Both the position numbers and the translations under genes were made by a program. Below are positions 26,501-36,400 of a stretch of 64,000 nt of DNA, piece after piece; within the stretch, counting starts at the first letter, position 1; every line of letters starts with the position of its first letter. The notes under the pieces were generated by a model, which ran no database searches, was not told the DNA's origin, and worked only from the letters and a program-made list of their open reading frames with translations. Source of the DNA: Bacillota bacterium (GTDB lineage Bacteria; Bacillota; Bacilli; Paenibacillales; Paenibacillaceae); NCBI GenBank assembly GCA_023460795.1, contig JAEWPC010000091.1:28950-92949 (forward strand), read 5' to 3'.

Positions 26501-26512
26501 GTATCATGATAC
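26501..26512. promoter_or_regulatory. 12-bp palindrome at the potABCD promoter
   Basis: GTATCATGATAC is perfectly symmetric. On the minus strand it overlaps GATACAAT, a likely -10 region, so a repressor bound here would block potABCD. Confidence 0.45.
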
Positions 26513-26546
26513 CCCGTCATTAAACATTCACGCTGATGAAGCTATT

Positions 26547-26575
26547 TTGACAGACGTCTATTGATCTGATATAGT
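26547..26575 (+). promoter_or_regulatory. Sigma-A promoter of the VOC dioxygenase gene
   Basis: TTGACA at 26547-26552, 17-bp spacer, TATAGT at 26570-26575; 43 bp before the start codon. Confidence 0.8.
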
Positions 26576-26590
26576 TACTTACATAAAGTA
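26576..26590. promoter_or_regulatory. TACT-N7-AGTA operator over the transcription start
   Basis: TACTTACATAAAGTA directly follows the -10 box. It fits the TACT-N7-AGTA pattern described for the quinone-sensing DUF24/HxlR repressors YodB and CatR of B. subtilis, which control catechol dioxygenase catE; the gene downstream here is CatE-like. Confidence 0.6.
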
Positions 26591-26618
26591 ATTAAATAAC
26601 CACTATGGAGGTTCTTCC

Positions 26619-27485
26619 ATGTCTTATATGCTGCCTGATCGTACGGTACTTGGCGAAGTGAAACTGAAGGTGCGCAATCTCTCGAATCTAGTGACGTTCT
26701 ATACGGACGTCATCGGGCTGCAAGTGCTGAATCGTGATACTCATACTGCGGAATTAACGGCCGACGGCAAGAAGCCGCTGCTCGTGTTGGAGGAAATTCC
26801 GAACGCGATCACGCTACCGGAACGGTCGACGACGGGGTTATACCACTTCGCGATTCTCGTGCCGAGCCGCAAGCAGCTCGGACTGTCGCTCCGCCGGTTG
26901 GCGGAGTACGGCGTGCGGATCGGGCAAGCCGATCACCTCGTGAGCGAAGCGTTGTACTTGTCCGACCCCGAGGGCAACGGCATCGAAATTTACCGCGACC
27001 GACCGCGATCGGAATGGAAGTGGGAGAACGGCAACGTGGCAATGGCCACCGATCCGCTCGACATCCCGGGCATCTTACGCGAAGCAGAGGACTCTGCATG
27101 GCAAGGGTTGCCGCCGGAGACGATCATGGGGCACATTCATCTGCACATCGCGGATCTAGAGAAAGCCCGCGCGTTCTACTGCGACCTCCTTGGCTGGGGA
27201 ATGGCGGCCGACATGTCGCGCGTCATGCGCGCCCTGTTCATCTCCGCCGGCGGCTACCATCACCATATCGGGCTGAACGTCTGGGCCGGCATCGGCGCCC
27301 CGCGTCCACCAGCTAACGCGACCGGGCTTGATTACTACAAGGTCGTACTGCCTTCGACAGCGGAGCTGGATGAGCTGGTTGCGCGGGTGCGCGAGGCTAG
27401 CGTGGACATCGTGGAGCAGGACGGCGCTTGGGTTGTGGAGGATCCGTTCGGGAATGAGATTAGGTTCGGTATAGCGGCGGAATAA
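26619..27485 (+). CDS. VOC-family dioxygenase, catechol-2,3-dioxygenase (CatE)-like, 288 aa
   Basis: Two vicinal-oxygen-chelate modules. The first (about 8-125) runs LGEVKLKVRNLSNLVTFYTD to LSDPEGNGIEIYRD; the second (about 165-285) runs IHLHIADLEKARAFY to VEDPFGNEIRF, with YHHHIGLNVW carrying a metal-binding His. The layout is that of CatE, which opens catechol rings and protects against catechol and quinone stress. Starts at ATG behind GGAGG (7 bases). Has its own promoter and operator; 3' end runs into a tandem hairpin array. Confidence 0.85.
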   Translation: MSYMLPDRTVLGEVKLKVRNLSNLVTFYTDVIGLQVLNRDTHTAELTADGKKPLLVLEEIPNAITLPERSTTGLYHFAILVPSRKQLGLSLRRLAEYGVRIGQADHLVSEALYLSDPEGNGIEIYRDRPRSEWKWENGNVAMATDPLDIPGILREAEDSAWQGLPPETIMGHIHLHIADLEKARAFYCDLLGWGMAADMSRVMRALFISAGGYHHHIGLNVWAGIGAPRPPANATGLDYYKVVLPSTAELDELVARVREASVDIVEQDGAWVVEDPFGNEIRFGIAAE

Positions 27486-27503
27486 AAGGTAGGTGCGAAG
27501 GAC

Positions 27504-27834
27504 GTAACCGTGCTTTCTACGGTTACGTCCTTCTCGTTCCATCGTTTCCGCGCCGCAACCGTGCTTTCCACGGTTACATCTCGCTCGCCCCACCGTTTCC
27601 ACGCCGCAACCGTGCTTTCCACGGTTACATCTCACTCGCTCCTCCGTTTCCGCACCGCAGCCGTGCTTTCCACGGTTACATCTAGCTCGCTCCACCGTTT
27701 CCGCGCCGTAACCGTGCTTTCCACGGTTACGCCCTGCTCGCTCCTCCGTTTCCGCGCCGCAACCGTGCTTTCCACGGTTACACCCAGCTCGCTCCACCAT
27801 TTCCTCGCCGCAACCATGCTTTCCACGGTTACAG
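27504..27834. repeat. Tandem array, seven copies of a 51-bp hairpin unit
   Basis: The hairpin arms start at 27506, 27557, 27608, 27659, 27710, 27761 and 27812, exactly 51 bp apart. The arms are CCGTG and CACGG separated by CTTTC, extended to nine-base arms GTAACCGTG/CACGGTTAC where the flanking bases allow. Between them lies TCGCTCCACCGTTTCCGCGC or a close variant. As 51 is a multiple of three, long open frames cross the array, but they are periodic shadows. The array fills the gap between two convergent genes. Confidence 0.95.
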
Positions 27835-27847
27835 CGCATCTTGTCAG

Positions 27848-28519
27848 CTACATCATAGCAAGGAAATTCATCGCGCGCTCCGTCAACAAATGCTCATGGT
27901 ATCTCAGAGAACCTTTACCTACTGGACGAAGCAGCTCCTGTTCGCGCATTTGTTTCAATACTTTTGCCGCCGCAGTCTCTCCCAGTTGCATGCAGAACAT
28001 CGCATCCTGCAACCGAATCGGTCTACCAAGCACCACGCCGTATCGAATCAGCTCGCGCCAATAAACAGGCAATTTCAGTAACTCGCTTTCTTTAGCAGTT
28101 GAGTAAAACCCGACAATCTCGGCAAACGACCGTCTGCAGGCTTCGGGCTTTTTGTCGAGCTCGTCCCAACTAAACGGTACTAACCGATATCCGTTCGAAG
28201 TGAATGATCTCACTCTAGCCTTCTCGAAATCGAATCGATCGCGCGTAATATTTTCGGCATGGCCAACAAAGCCTTCACTCTCCATTCCTAATCTTAGCGG
28301 GATAAAGAATACATCAATATAAATCTTAACCCCTGTCTGGCTAATGAGTTCGTACTCCAACACCAGTCCATCGAATGAGCGCAGTACCGGCAAGATAACC
28401 TCGGCTAGCATTTTCTTCTCCGCGATCAGCGGCCTGCTTAGCAATGCTTTTCGCTGTCCCATTGCCGCTTCGCGTTGTTCCTCGACAAACCTTTCCACTT
28501 GTTCCTTATACATATCCAT
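27848..28519 (-). CDS. Uncharacterised protein with DUF559/Vsr-like nuclease pattern and C-terminal winged helix, 223 aa
   Basis: Not confidently recognised. Residues about 55-125 show hydrophobic strands and charges in the order of small Vsr/DUF559-type endonuclease folds: EYELISQTGVKIYIDVFF, then GMESEGFVGHAENITRDRFD, then KARVRSFTSNGYRLVPFSW. Residues about 165-215 could be a winged helix (LGETAAAKVLKQMREQELLR). There is no signal peptide. It starts at an ATG with GGAG upstream and is followed by nothing but the repeat array. Whether it cuts DNA, or only keeps the fold as a sensor, is unknown. Confidence 0.6.
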   Translation of the reverse strand: MDMYKEQVERFVEEQREAAMGQRKALLSRPLIAEKKMLAEVILPVLRSFDGLVLEYELISQTGVKIYIDVFFIPLRLGMESEGFVGHAENITRDRFDFEKARVRSFTSNGYRLVPFSWDELDKKPEACRRSFAEIVGFYSTAKESELLKLPVYWRELIRYGVVLGRPIRLQDAMFCMQLGETAAAKVLKQMREQELLRPVGKGSLRYHEHLLTERAMNFLAMM

Positions 28520-28533
28520 TCTCCTCTCGGTAT

Positions 28534-28573
28534 AAAAAATAGCGCCATCCGCTCCCGAAGGAGCGAACGGCGC
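28534..28573 (-). terminator. Terminator of the first FecR-domain gene
   Basis: Imperfect hairpin GCGCC...CGCTCC/GGAGCG...GGCGC at 28542-28573 followed on the minus strand by TTTTTT (28534-28539). Confidence 0.75.
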
Positions 28574-28611
28574 ATGCTTTGCGCTGGTTTGCTAGATCGT
28601 TAATTTGAAAA

Positions 28612-31600
28612 TTAGTCCTCGACGGTTAATTCAAATGTATATGTGTCATCCCAAACGCCGCGATGGACTGTGACGAGAAGAGTATTCAAGCCAACGCTGA
28701 GGCCCGTCCACTGACCAGTAACGCTGTCGAATTCTCCGTTCTCCGCTAAGTAAGTAATAGTATAACCTTCAGCAGGCGTCATATGAACCGTGATACCATT
28801 CAAACTTACATTTTCGTCCAGCACAGTATTCGCGACATATTTTTTAACAGAGTCGTACATCCAGGTCAACTGCGAACTCAATCCCGCCACGTACGGGGGT
28901 TCGTACATAGAAGTATGAATCTGCAATTGATACACGAAAGTTACGCCTTCGTGCTCTACCCACATTTGCGCGTCGGTTGTGTCTCCGACGATTGGGATCT
29001 CATACGGTCCATCGCTGTCGTCTGCCAAGAGCCCGTCGGAATACACGACTTTCGTGACGCTCGCGTCAGAATCGCCGCCTATTAATACTTTTCCGATAAA
29101 GACTACTCCAGGCACCACTTCGGTATTCCACTTGAACGGATCCGCAGCATCCTGCTGGAACTCGATAATATGCTCTGCGACGTCTTCAGCATAAATTCCG
29201 TCGAAATCGAAACCAGACGGAGGCTGCTCCCCTACATATATCCAGTGCTTATACATCGCTGGGGAACCGCTATTCTGCGAATCGTCAATCGCGATGTGCG
29301 CATAGTGCCAACCTTCGGACAGATGGATTAATTCGAAATTATATCCATCGCCGGGCAAAGGTTCCGCAGAACCATCGAGATATACATTTACGTCTCCACT
29401 GCCGAATACTTTCTGCACATTTAGTAACAAATTTGCTTCATTGCCCCTATAGTTGGAGAAGTACTCATTATCTCCGAGCGAGACCGGTATGATGAAACTC
29501 AATAAGGAAAAATTCTGCTCGTCGATTGGTGTAAGCAAGAGACTATTCAATCCACCTGAAACATATGGCCTGTTCAAAGTAAACGTATATGTCTTTCTTG
29601 AATACCCGGATGGCGAAGTGATCTCAATAACAATCGGTTTCCCAGATACTATCGAAAAACGGGTCGTCGAGTTTCTTCCAGAGTAATTATACAGCTTCTC
29701 GACTCCATCCACCGTTACGCGCAATTCGGAATAATCATTCTCGATAAATGGTTGTAATGATAGGTGTGTGACGTTAGACGGTATCGTGAAGCTCTTATCG
29801 TACTCGTCCTCATTAAAATAAATATCCTCGTACATGGCATGCTGATAGTCAGACTCATTGAACAACTTTACATAATCTAGTGCAAAAGTTGTGTCTGGCA
29901 CAGCCCGAACCGTATAAACGAATTGCCGTCCGCCTGATTCAAACGTGAAGACGAGTGAACTCTCTCCGTTCACAGGTAAATGGAAATAACCGTCACCCGG
30001 TTCTAGATCAAGCTGCTCCCTTTCGTAGAAGCCAGTTAAGACGCTGACGTCGACGAGCGAAACATCGCCATGAACTCCAGAAGGTATAATCAACGCCTCA
30101 TCTGTTCCTTCCGGCACTTCGACGTACCATTGAGACGCATCGCCGATGGATTCTCCAATTGCAGGAATACCGTCAGCTACGAATGCAATGCCCGCGAAAG
30201 CCTCCGGTACATCCATGCCTCTGAAGACATGAAGATCGTACATTTGTTTAGATCTCTGCACCGAGTAATCCCATACATCGATTTCAAAATCGTTCCAACC
30301 GGCTTCTATGACCTTAGGCATAAAGCCCATGAAATTCTCATCGAGTCTAACTCTGGCTCCGTCGATAATCTGGTACACGTTCACAACTTCGTCGTCGAAG
30401 TTCACCTGCGGAATAATCCAGAAGCCGAAATCCATCCCCTCTGCGCCTATCATTCCGATAAAACTCCGCTCGTCATAAGCAAATGCGTTGACCATATGAG
30501 ATTCGCCATAGATAAGAGAAACGCCATCTACCTCGATGTAATCTTCCTCGCCGGGTTCTCCTCTGAGGACGATTAATTCAAGGTTAAATCTCGTTTCCTC
30601 ACCTTGAATGTAATACTCGACTCTTATGGTAGTATAAGGACCTTCCTCTGCACTATTCAGCAAGAGTTCCTCTGAAATTTGAATTCCGTCGCCTTCGTTT
30701 GTGTAGCCGTCTCCGACCTCACTCCCATTTTTATCGAAGACATGAACGAATTCCGGAATTACATCGCCGTTCTCCAATAACATGTTGAAGTGGATGACGT
30801 CTGTACTTTCAGCTACCGCAACAGATGCTGTAAACTCATACCCGCCTTCGCCTTCTCCTTCATAAATCCGTTTGATCGGCGCTCCGTTCAACGACTCCGC
30901 GACAGACCAACTCGTCAAGAAGAGCGGAACCGCTTCGTTCTTGGTAATGGTTAATGTATAAGTACGTGTCGTTACTCCGTCTGGCGCAGTAACGATAATC
31001 GAGAATACGTTAATTCCCATATCTAAAGCCAGGTGTTCGGGAGATACGATTTCGTTGCCTTTCTTCACGACCAAGATCGCGCCGTCCCCGGCTTGCGTCG
31101 GGATCATATCCAGCCTTGCCCAATCCTCGGTAGCCGTTATTTCATAGTTCCCAAGCTCGTTAGGGATTAAATATTCTGTTCTTTCTCCACCGAAATTGAT
31201 AAACGCAGCGCTGATGCTCGTGTCATTAGATGCTGCTCGCGTAACGTTGATCGTATAGTTCTGTATCGTCATCGCGCCTCCCGAGAAGACGGTGATGACG
31301 ATCTTGTTATTCCCTTTGGCAAGCGGAACGATATACGCTCCATTCTGCGGCGATACCGACATGCTGTTGTTCGTTACGGAAACGTTAACGCCGGATGGAA
31401 GGGAACCGAAATCTAGCATAAGCGAAGACGTCGTCTCCGCTACCGGATTCAACGTATACGTACCTTGGTCCGGTTTAAACACAAAGCCATCTACACCCAG
31501 AATGGTAATAGGAGCGGTGAGAAGACTAGCTTGGCGATTTACAATCAATGTATATGTCTTCTTCGTCGAGCCGTTCTGCGCGGTGACTACGACCGGAATG

Positions 31601-33135
31601 GTCGTCGTGGTCCCGTCTGAAGTGCCGGAGGACAGAAGCGCGATGCTGGCTTCGCCGCCGATCAGTTGCTCGCCTTTTACCGTGACAGACGCATTCGTCT
31701 GCTCTAGCGTTGGCTTAACGATCACAGATCCGGTCGTATTCGGAACGGTAATCGTATACGTATTGGCCGCTCCGTTAAAGACGATCAGATTCTCGCTAGA
31801 CCCCGGTAACGTTACGCGCAATCCGTTCAAATTCGCGTTGTTAGACAGCGCCGGACCAGGGCCAGGGCCGGACGACGAACCGGAGGACGGTCTTGGAGTA
31901 GGAGAAGCGCTGTTCTGAGCAGCTTTAGTCTCCTCTTGGCGCCGAATGGCATCCGCTCTTAGGCGATTTTTCTCCGCTTCGCTCAACTGGCTCTCGTATT
32001 TCTCTTGCGCTTGTTTCTTCTTCGCTTCCGCCGCTTCCAGAGCCGCTTTCTCTTTCGCTTTGCGCTCCTCTTCAAGCTTGCGGATCGTATCCTCGAGCTT
32101 CTTGCGCTCCGATTCTTCCTTCGCTTTGCGCTCTGCTTCGCGCTTGGCTAGCGCCTCTTCCTTCTTGCGCTGAGCCTCTTGCTTGGCCTTCTCGGCCTCG
32201 GTCAGCTGCAGGCTGCTCTTGGTCACGTCCACTTTAAAACCGGTTTGATTGCCGGCTTCTTCGATGAGTTGGTTCATGCGCTCTTGAGTAATGAGCCCTG
32301 AATGAACCGCTTGAGTAACAAGAGCTCCCAGCAGGTTCTGCGTATTGTTCTTGAAGCGCTCGAGATCCGCGTTCGTACCGCCGATTTCTTTAGGCACTTC
32401 GCCACTCTCGTAACGCTGAACATATTGCTCGTTCTCCGCGGTAATATCCTTCGCGCCTTGAATGATCGCTTTGACGATCTCGGCATCCCCTTGTTGCATC
32501 AACGTCTCGAGATCGGCGGGAGCGATCGTAACGTCCGAGCCGTCTTCTCCGTCCTTCGTAATGAGAGCGTTCTGCGTCGGATACACGTTCTGCGACTGCC
32601 CGCCTCCGGCGGTCGACGTCGTCTGAACGACGCCCGCGGCGACCATCAGATTCGTTGCGCCCGTATCTGGGTTAACCGTGACGAGCAAGTGCGTGCCGCG
32701 GACGCCCATGACGGCCGTCGGCGTCTCCAGCGTGAACTGGTCGTCTTTGTTCGTGATCGACTTGACGTCTACCCATGCCGAGCCGCTCCACATGCTGACT
32801 TTGGTCGTCGTCCCCTTCTTGTTCGACAGCTTGGAGAACGTCAGCTTCGTGTTCGAGGCAACGGTCAACTTGTCGTCCTCGCTCGTGCCGTTGGCGAACT
32901 GGAGCACGGCGGAGCCACCCGAGCCTGCGGCCAGGACGTCCCCTTCATTTAAGCTCATTTTGGCGAATGCCGTGAATTCTTTGGAACCGCCGGCCTTCTT
33001 CACTTTAACGGTGCCTTTAAGCTCCTTGATGACGGCAACCCTTGTCGATGCCGCAGCTGCCTCTTTCGAGAACGATCCCAGCAGCGGCAGGACCGCTAAC
33101 AAGATCGCGAGCCAATAGATAAGACCCTTGCGCAT
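28612..33135 (-). CDS. Giant secreted FecR-domain protein with helical stalk and cadherin-like repeats (copy 1), 1507 aa
   Basis: Signal peptide (1-29, AAAA-S cleavage), FecR domain (about 32-165; VIKELKGTVKVKKAGGSKEF, TPTAVMGVRGTHLLV), a helical region, a highly charged Ala/Glu/Lys/Arg stalk (about 312-405), a Ser/Pro/Gly linker, then about 1070 residues of beta-sandwich repeats. The first repeats match cadherin-like beta-sandwich domains (NTYTITVPNTTGSVIVKPTL; TYTLIVNR), each ending in a YTL/YTI-I-V-R strand; later ones are diverged. No LPXTG, SLH or C-terminal helix is seen, so attachment to the cell surface is unexplained. Preceded by AGGAGG; the upstream sequence also resembles that of copy 2. 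Confidence 0.9.
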   Translation of the reverse strand: MRKGLIYWLAILLAVLPLLGSFSKEAAAASTRVAVIKELKGTVKVKKAGGSKEFTAFAKMSLNEGDVLAAGSGGSAVLQFANGTSEDDKLTVASNTKLTFSKLSNKKGTTTKVSMWSGSAWVDVKSITNKDDQFTLETPTAVMGVRGTHLLVTVNPDTGATNLMVAAGVVQTTSTAGGGQSQNVYPTQNALITKDGEDGSDVTIAPADLETLMQQGDAEIVKAIIQGAKDITAENEQYVQRYESGEVPKEIGGTNADLERFKNNTQNLLGALVTQAVHSGLITQERMNQLIEEAGNQTGFKVDVTKSSLQLTEAEKAKQEAQRKKEEALAKREAERKAKEESERKKLEDTIRKLEEERKAKEKAALEAAEAKKKQAQEKYESQLSEAEKNRLRADAIRRQEETKAAQNSASPTPRPSSGSSSGPGPGPALSNNANLNGLRVTLPGSSENLIVFNGAANTYTITVPNTTGSVIVKPTLEQTNASVTVKGEQLIGGEASIALLSSGTSDGTTTTIPVVVTAQNGSTKKTYTLIVNRQASLLTAPITILGVDGFVFKPDQGTYTLNPVAETTSSLMLDFGSLPSGVNVSVTNNSMSVSPQNGAYIVPLAKGNNKIVITVFSGGAMTIQNYTINVTRAASNDTSISAAFINFGGERTEYLIPNELGNYEITATEDWARLDMIPTQAGDGAILVVKKGNEIVSPEHLALDMGINVFSIIVTAPDGVTTRTYTLTITKNEAVPLFLTSWSVAESLNGAPIKRIYEGEGEGGYEFTASVAVAESTDVIHFNMLLENGDVIPEFVHVFDKNGSEVGDGYTNEGDGIQISEELLLNSAEEGPYTTIRVEYYIQGEETRFNLELIVLRGEPGEEDYIEVDGVSLIYGESHMVNAFAYDERSFIGMIGAEGMDFGFWIIPQVNFDDEVVNVYQIIDGARVRLDENFMGFMPKVIEAGWNDFEIDVWDYSVQRSKQMYDLHVFRGMDVPEAFAGIAFVADGIPAIGESIGDASQWYVEVPEGTDEALIIPSGVHGDVSLVDVSVLTGFYEREQLDLEPGDGYFHLPVNGESSLVFTFESGGRQFVYTVRAVPDTTFALDYVKLFNESDYQHAMYEDIYFNEDEYDKSFTIPSNVTHLSLQPFIENDYSELRVTVDGVEKLYNYSGRNSTTRFSIVSGKPIVIEITSPSGYSRKTYTFTLNRPYVSGGLNSLLLTPIDEQNFSLLSFIIPVSLGDNEYFSNYRGNEANLLLNVQKVFGSGDVNVYLDGSAEPLPGDGYNFELIHLSEGWHYAHIAIDDSQNSGSPAMYKHWIYVGEQPPSGFDFDGIYAEDVAEHIIEFQQDAADPFKWNTEVVPGVVFIGKVLIGGDSDASVTKVVYSDGLLADDSDGPYEIPIVGDTTDAQMWVEHEGVTFVYQLQIHTSMYEPPYVAGLSSQLTWMYDSVKKYVANTVLDENVSLNGITVHMTPAEGYTITYLAENGEFDSVTGQWTGLSVGLNTLLVTVHRGVWDDTYTFELTVED

Positions 33136-33344
33136 GATGATTTCCTCCTAATATAAGAGAAGCTTTTTCGCTCCATTGCTGGCAGTCTGGATAGCTAGAC
33201 CAATAGATGAAAATTAACCCGCCACTCTACCATTTTACAGGAAACACCCGCTTCATTTCGATAATAAATTGTTAAAAAGAACATTAATCGACGAAAATTT
33301 ATTTTAACTCGACGCCCCCCCTGATTTCCGAATACTCAATAAAA

Positions 33345-33382
33345 TAGAAACGCCGCATATCTCAAACGAGACATGCGGCGTT
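33345..33382 (-). terminator. Terminator between the two FecR-domain genes
   Basis: Perfect 10-bp stem AACGCCGCAT/ATGCGGCGTT at 33349-33382, then CTATTTTATT on the minus strand. It ends the copy 2 transcript, so copy 1 has its own promoter in 33136-33344. Confidence 0.8.
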
Positions 33383-33407
33383 GTTCTCTTGTACATTTCA
33401 ACTTATC

Positions 33408-36400
33408 CTATTGTTCTGCCCTCACCAGATGAATCGTATACGTATAGTACTGCGTATTCGGTTGGTGGATTTCCAATACGATCGTATCGGTCGACTGATC
33501 GAACAGGAACTCGCTGCTGTACGAACCATCACCGAAATCGCTAAACTCGACATACTCGTTCTCGCCAACTTTATATTTCGCTATAATCGTTGCCGCTGGC
33601 GAATTCAAAACGGTTTTAAAGGTTAATCGCGTCGTGTCGAACGGTATCGTTAGTTCAATATTGTTCGATGCGGCATAAGAATTAGATGCTAACAGATCCA
33701 TTCCATCGGCATCCCATACCTCGATTATACCGTCTCTCCATACGTTGTATAGATATTCCTGGTAATATTTGTTCTCCGGTTCATAGACATCAATAGTGAA
33801 GCTATTATGACCGAAGTGCAGCCCGGTTGCTCCAAACTTGCCGTTCCCGTCGGCGGTCAATTCCGTTCCATCTTCCGCATAAACCTTGCTGTGAACTCCC
33901 TCGGAGCCGTTGCCGTATTCAGGTTCGATCGTGATAGATTCAACTTCTTTGGCTAGATTGCCGTTAGGACTATACCAATAAGACTTCGTAATATTAGAGT
34001 AAAATCCGCCGGATCCGTACGCGCCGCTTTGAGTGCTCAGATTGATATTATCCAGCACCAAGTTATGCGGGGAATGATTTTTAACGACGTACAGGTTGTA
34101 GGTCTCTTTGTTGCCGGTCTCTGCCGTTACTTCGATCGAGATAAGATTAGAGTCCACGTTGTTAAGTACGAAATCATAATTAAATTGTTGTTCATCGTAT
34201 GTTACTCCGTCCGTCGAGCCGTTTAGCTTCACGGTAGCGGAGGCATTCGAAGCGATTCCGAACGTAAGGTCGTTTAAGGCAAACTGCTGCTGTCCTCCTT
34301 CTACCTCCGGAATAACATAATAATAATCCCATCCGGTCGCAGCGCTATAGAGCACATAATAATCGCCGACTTTCAGATTGGTTATCCCAGCGTTGGTAAT
34401 AGAGTACGGACTGACAACCAAGGTATATCCCTTACTGTCATCGCCCTCCGCTGAAGTGACATTAATCGTGAGGGTCACATTGCTGCCGGAATAGGAGAAT
34501 GGATACTTCCCATTCGTCGGGAAAATTTGCTCATCGCCTTGAAAGACCTCGATGGATTGTCCATTACCCACCGGTGCCAACTCGAGTCCAAGATTCATGG
34601 TTGGTGGATTCGGAGGCGAGAGGTAGATCGGATCGTAAATGGCGTTCATGAGATCATCGATCTCTATCGGCAAGCTATCCCCATTATTCATGTTATATAT
34701 TTTTACCAATCCCAGTTGAGGCGGAGCGGAAGGCCCCGATTCTGCAACTCCCAAATCTATCGTATACTGATGGCTAAACTTACCTGACGGCGAAGTTAAA
34801 GAGATCGGAATCGTCATAGCCCCCGAAAACTCGGCCACCCGATATTTAAGCTCTTCCGACGACGGAAGCGTCTCTCCGTTGATTGCCACTTTGGTACCAT
34901 AAGTGTGATTGACGAATTGCGGCAATACGTATATATCTTGCGACAAATATTCCTCTAATACGTTAAAGCTCCCGCTCCCCGATTCATCGATGTCGATAGC
35001 TCCAATCTGGAAGTATTCCCCGTTCGCCATAGCGAAGAAGGCGATTCCGTAAAGTTCCGGATCATATTCGGGAATAAATTGAACCTGGTACGCCCATTTG
35101 CGTCCTTCCGAAGAAAGCACCGCGATCATCCTGTTACCTAGCCTTTCGGTGCCGATACTGTAGTACCCATTATTCAATTGAAGAACTTCAAGGGTATCGT
35201 CATAGGAGGTAAGAAGCATCGCGTCTAGCTGCACGTCCTCAGGAAGCAAACTCGGCCTGAATCGAATGTTCCCTTCGTATTCGGCGAGTTCAACGAATAA
35301 GGAATCTGAATCGTAGTAAGCCGCACCCGACTGCACTTGGCTATCCGTTACAACGTTGAACCCCATGAATGGTTCCGGCATGTCATCGCCGACCCACACA
35401 TGCAATTCGAGCTCTATCGTTTCTCCGCCACCCTCATCTACGGAGAAGATGAAGTCGTACCAGCCTTCCACTATATTCCCCGTTACTTCGTCTACCGGCA
35501 AATCCGCACCGTTTTCCAGCCATACCCTGTCTCCATCTACAAGCTGATATACGTTGGTCATGAAGTATATTCCGTAAGGATATAGATGAAGCCTGTTTGT
35601 ACCGATATCCGCATGAACATGGGCTACGTACTCAAAGTCGCCAACCGGCACCGCGGATAGGTACTCTCCATCGCCATAAGCGATCTGGATGCCATGGACC
35701 TCAGACGGATAATGCACGTACACGAGCCAATCCGTAAACATTCCGTCCTCCGCTGAAATCCGATAAACGACGGGGCCGTCGAACGACTGATATTCACCGC
35801 TGGCTCGTTCATTCCAATCGTTGACTCCGTTCCAGGTGTAAGCTACGGCGCCTGGAGACAATTCGAAATTAGCGGGGAGTAATAGGCTAGACCCCTTTGG
35901 AACTTCTATGAAGACATAATGCTGCTCGTAATCGATAATCGTGTCGTTAACCTGAGACTCCCCAATGCTGAACGAGAGAATGTCCGTTGTGCTGGCTTGC
36001 GCTCTTCTCGTAACGTTAATCGTATAAGTCTGGGTTATCGGCGCACCCGGTTGGATCACGCCAAGAATGCTGAAGTCCGCGAGCGAGGCGACAGTATTAG
36101 CAATATACGAAGTAACCGAAATTTCGATCTTATTCGCGCCGGCAACTAGCGGAACATCGAAACGATCCTTTAATCCTTCCGAACGTTCGACCTGAACTCC
36201 GTTATTCGTAACCACGATGTCCCTATTGGTTACCTGTGATCCGAAATCCAACGGAAGTTGCTCCGTGTCGCTTGGGACCGAGTCTAGGTTATAGACCGCT
36301 TGTTCAGGATTAAACAGCTCTATTCCAGGGATCCACACCGATGAGTTCAGTATGCTTGCTTGTCTAGTAACAACAATCGTATAGGGTTTGGTTGTTCCAT

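Noticed and set aside
27156..27839. 227-residue minus-strand open frame with repeated NRGKHGCGAET-like units
   Set aside because: It is the 51-bp array read in frame (51 is divisible by three) and it overlaps the well-supported dioxygenase gene; no ribosome site.
31292..31918. 208-residue plus-strand open frame in the FecR gene
   Set aside because: Antisense of the cadherin-like region; the minus-strand protein is continuous with clear domains.
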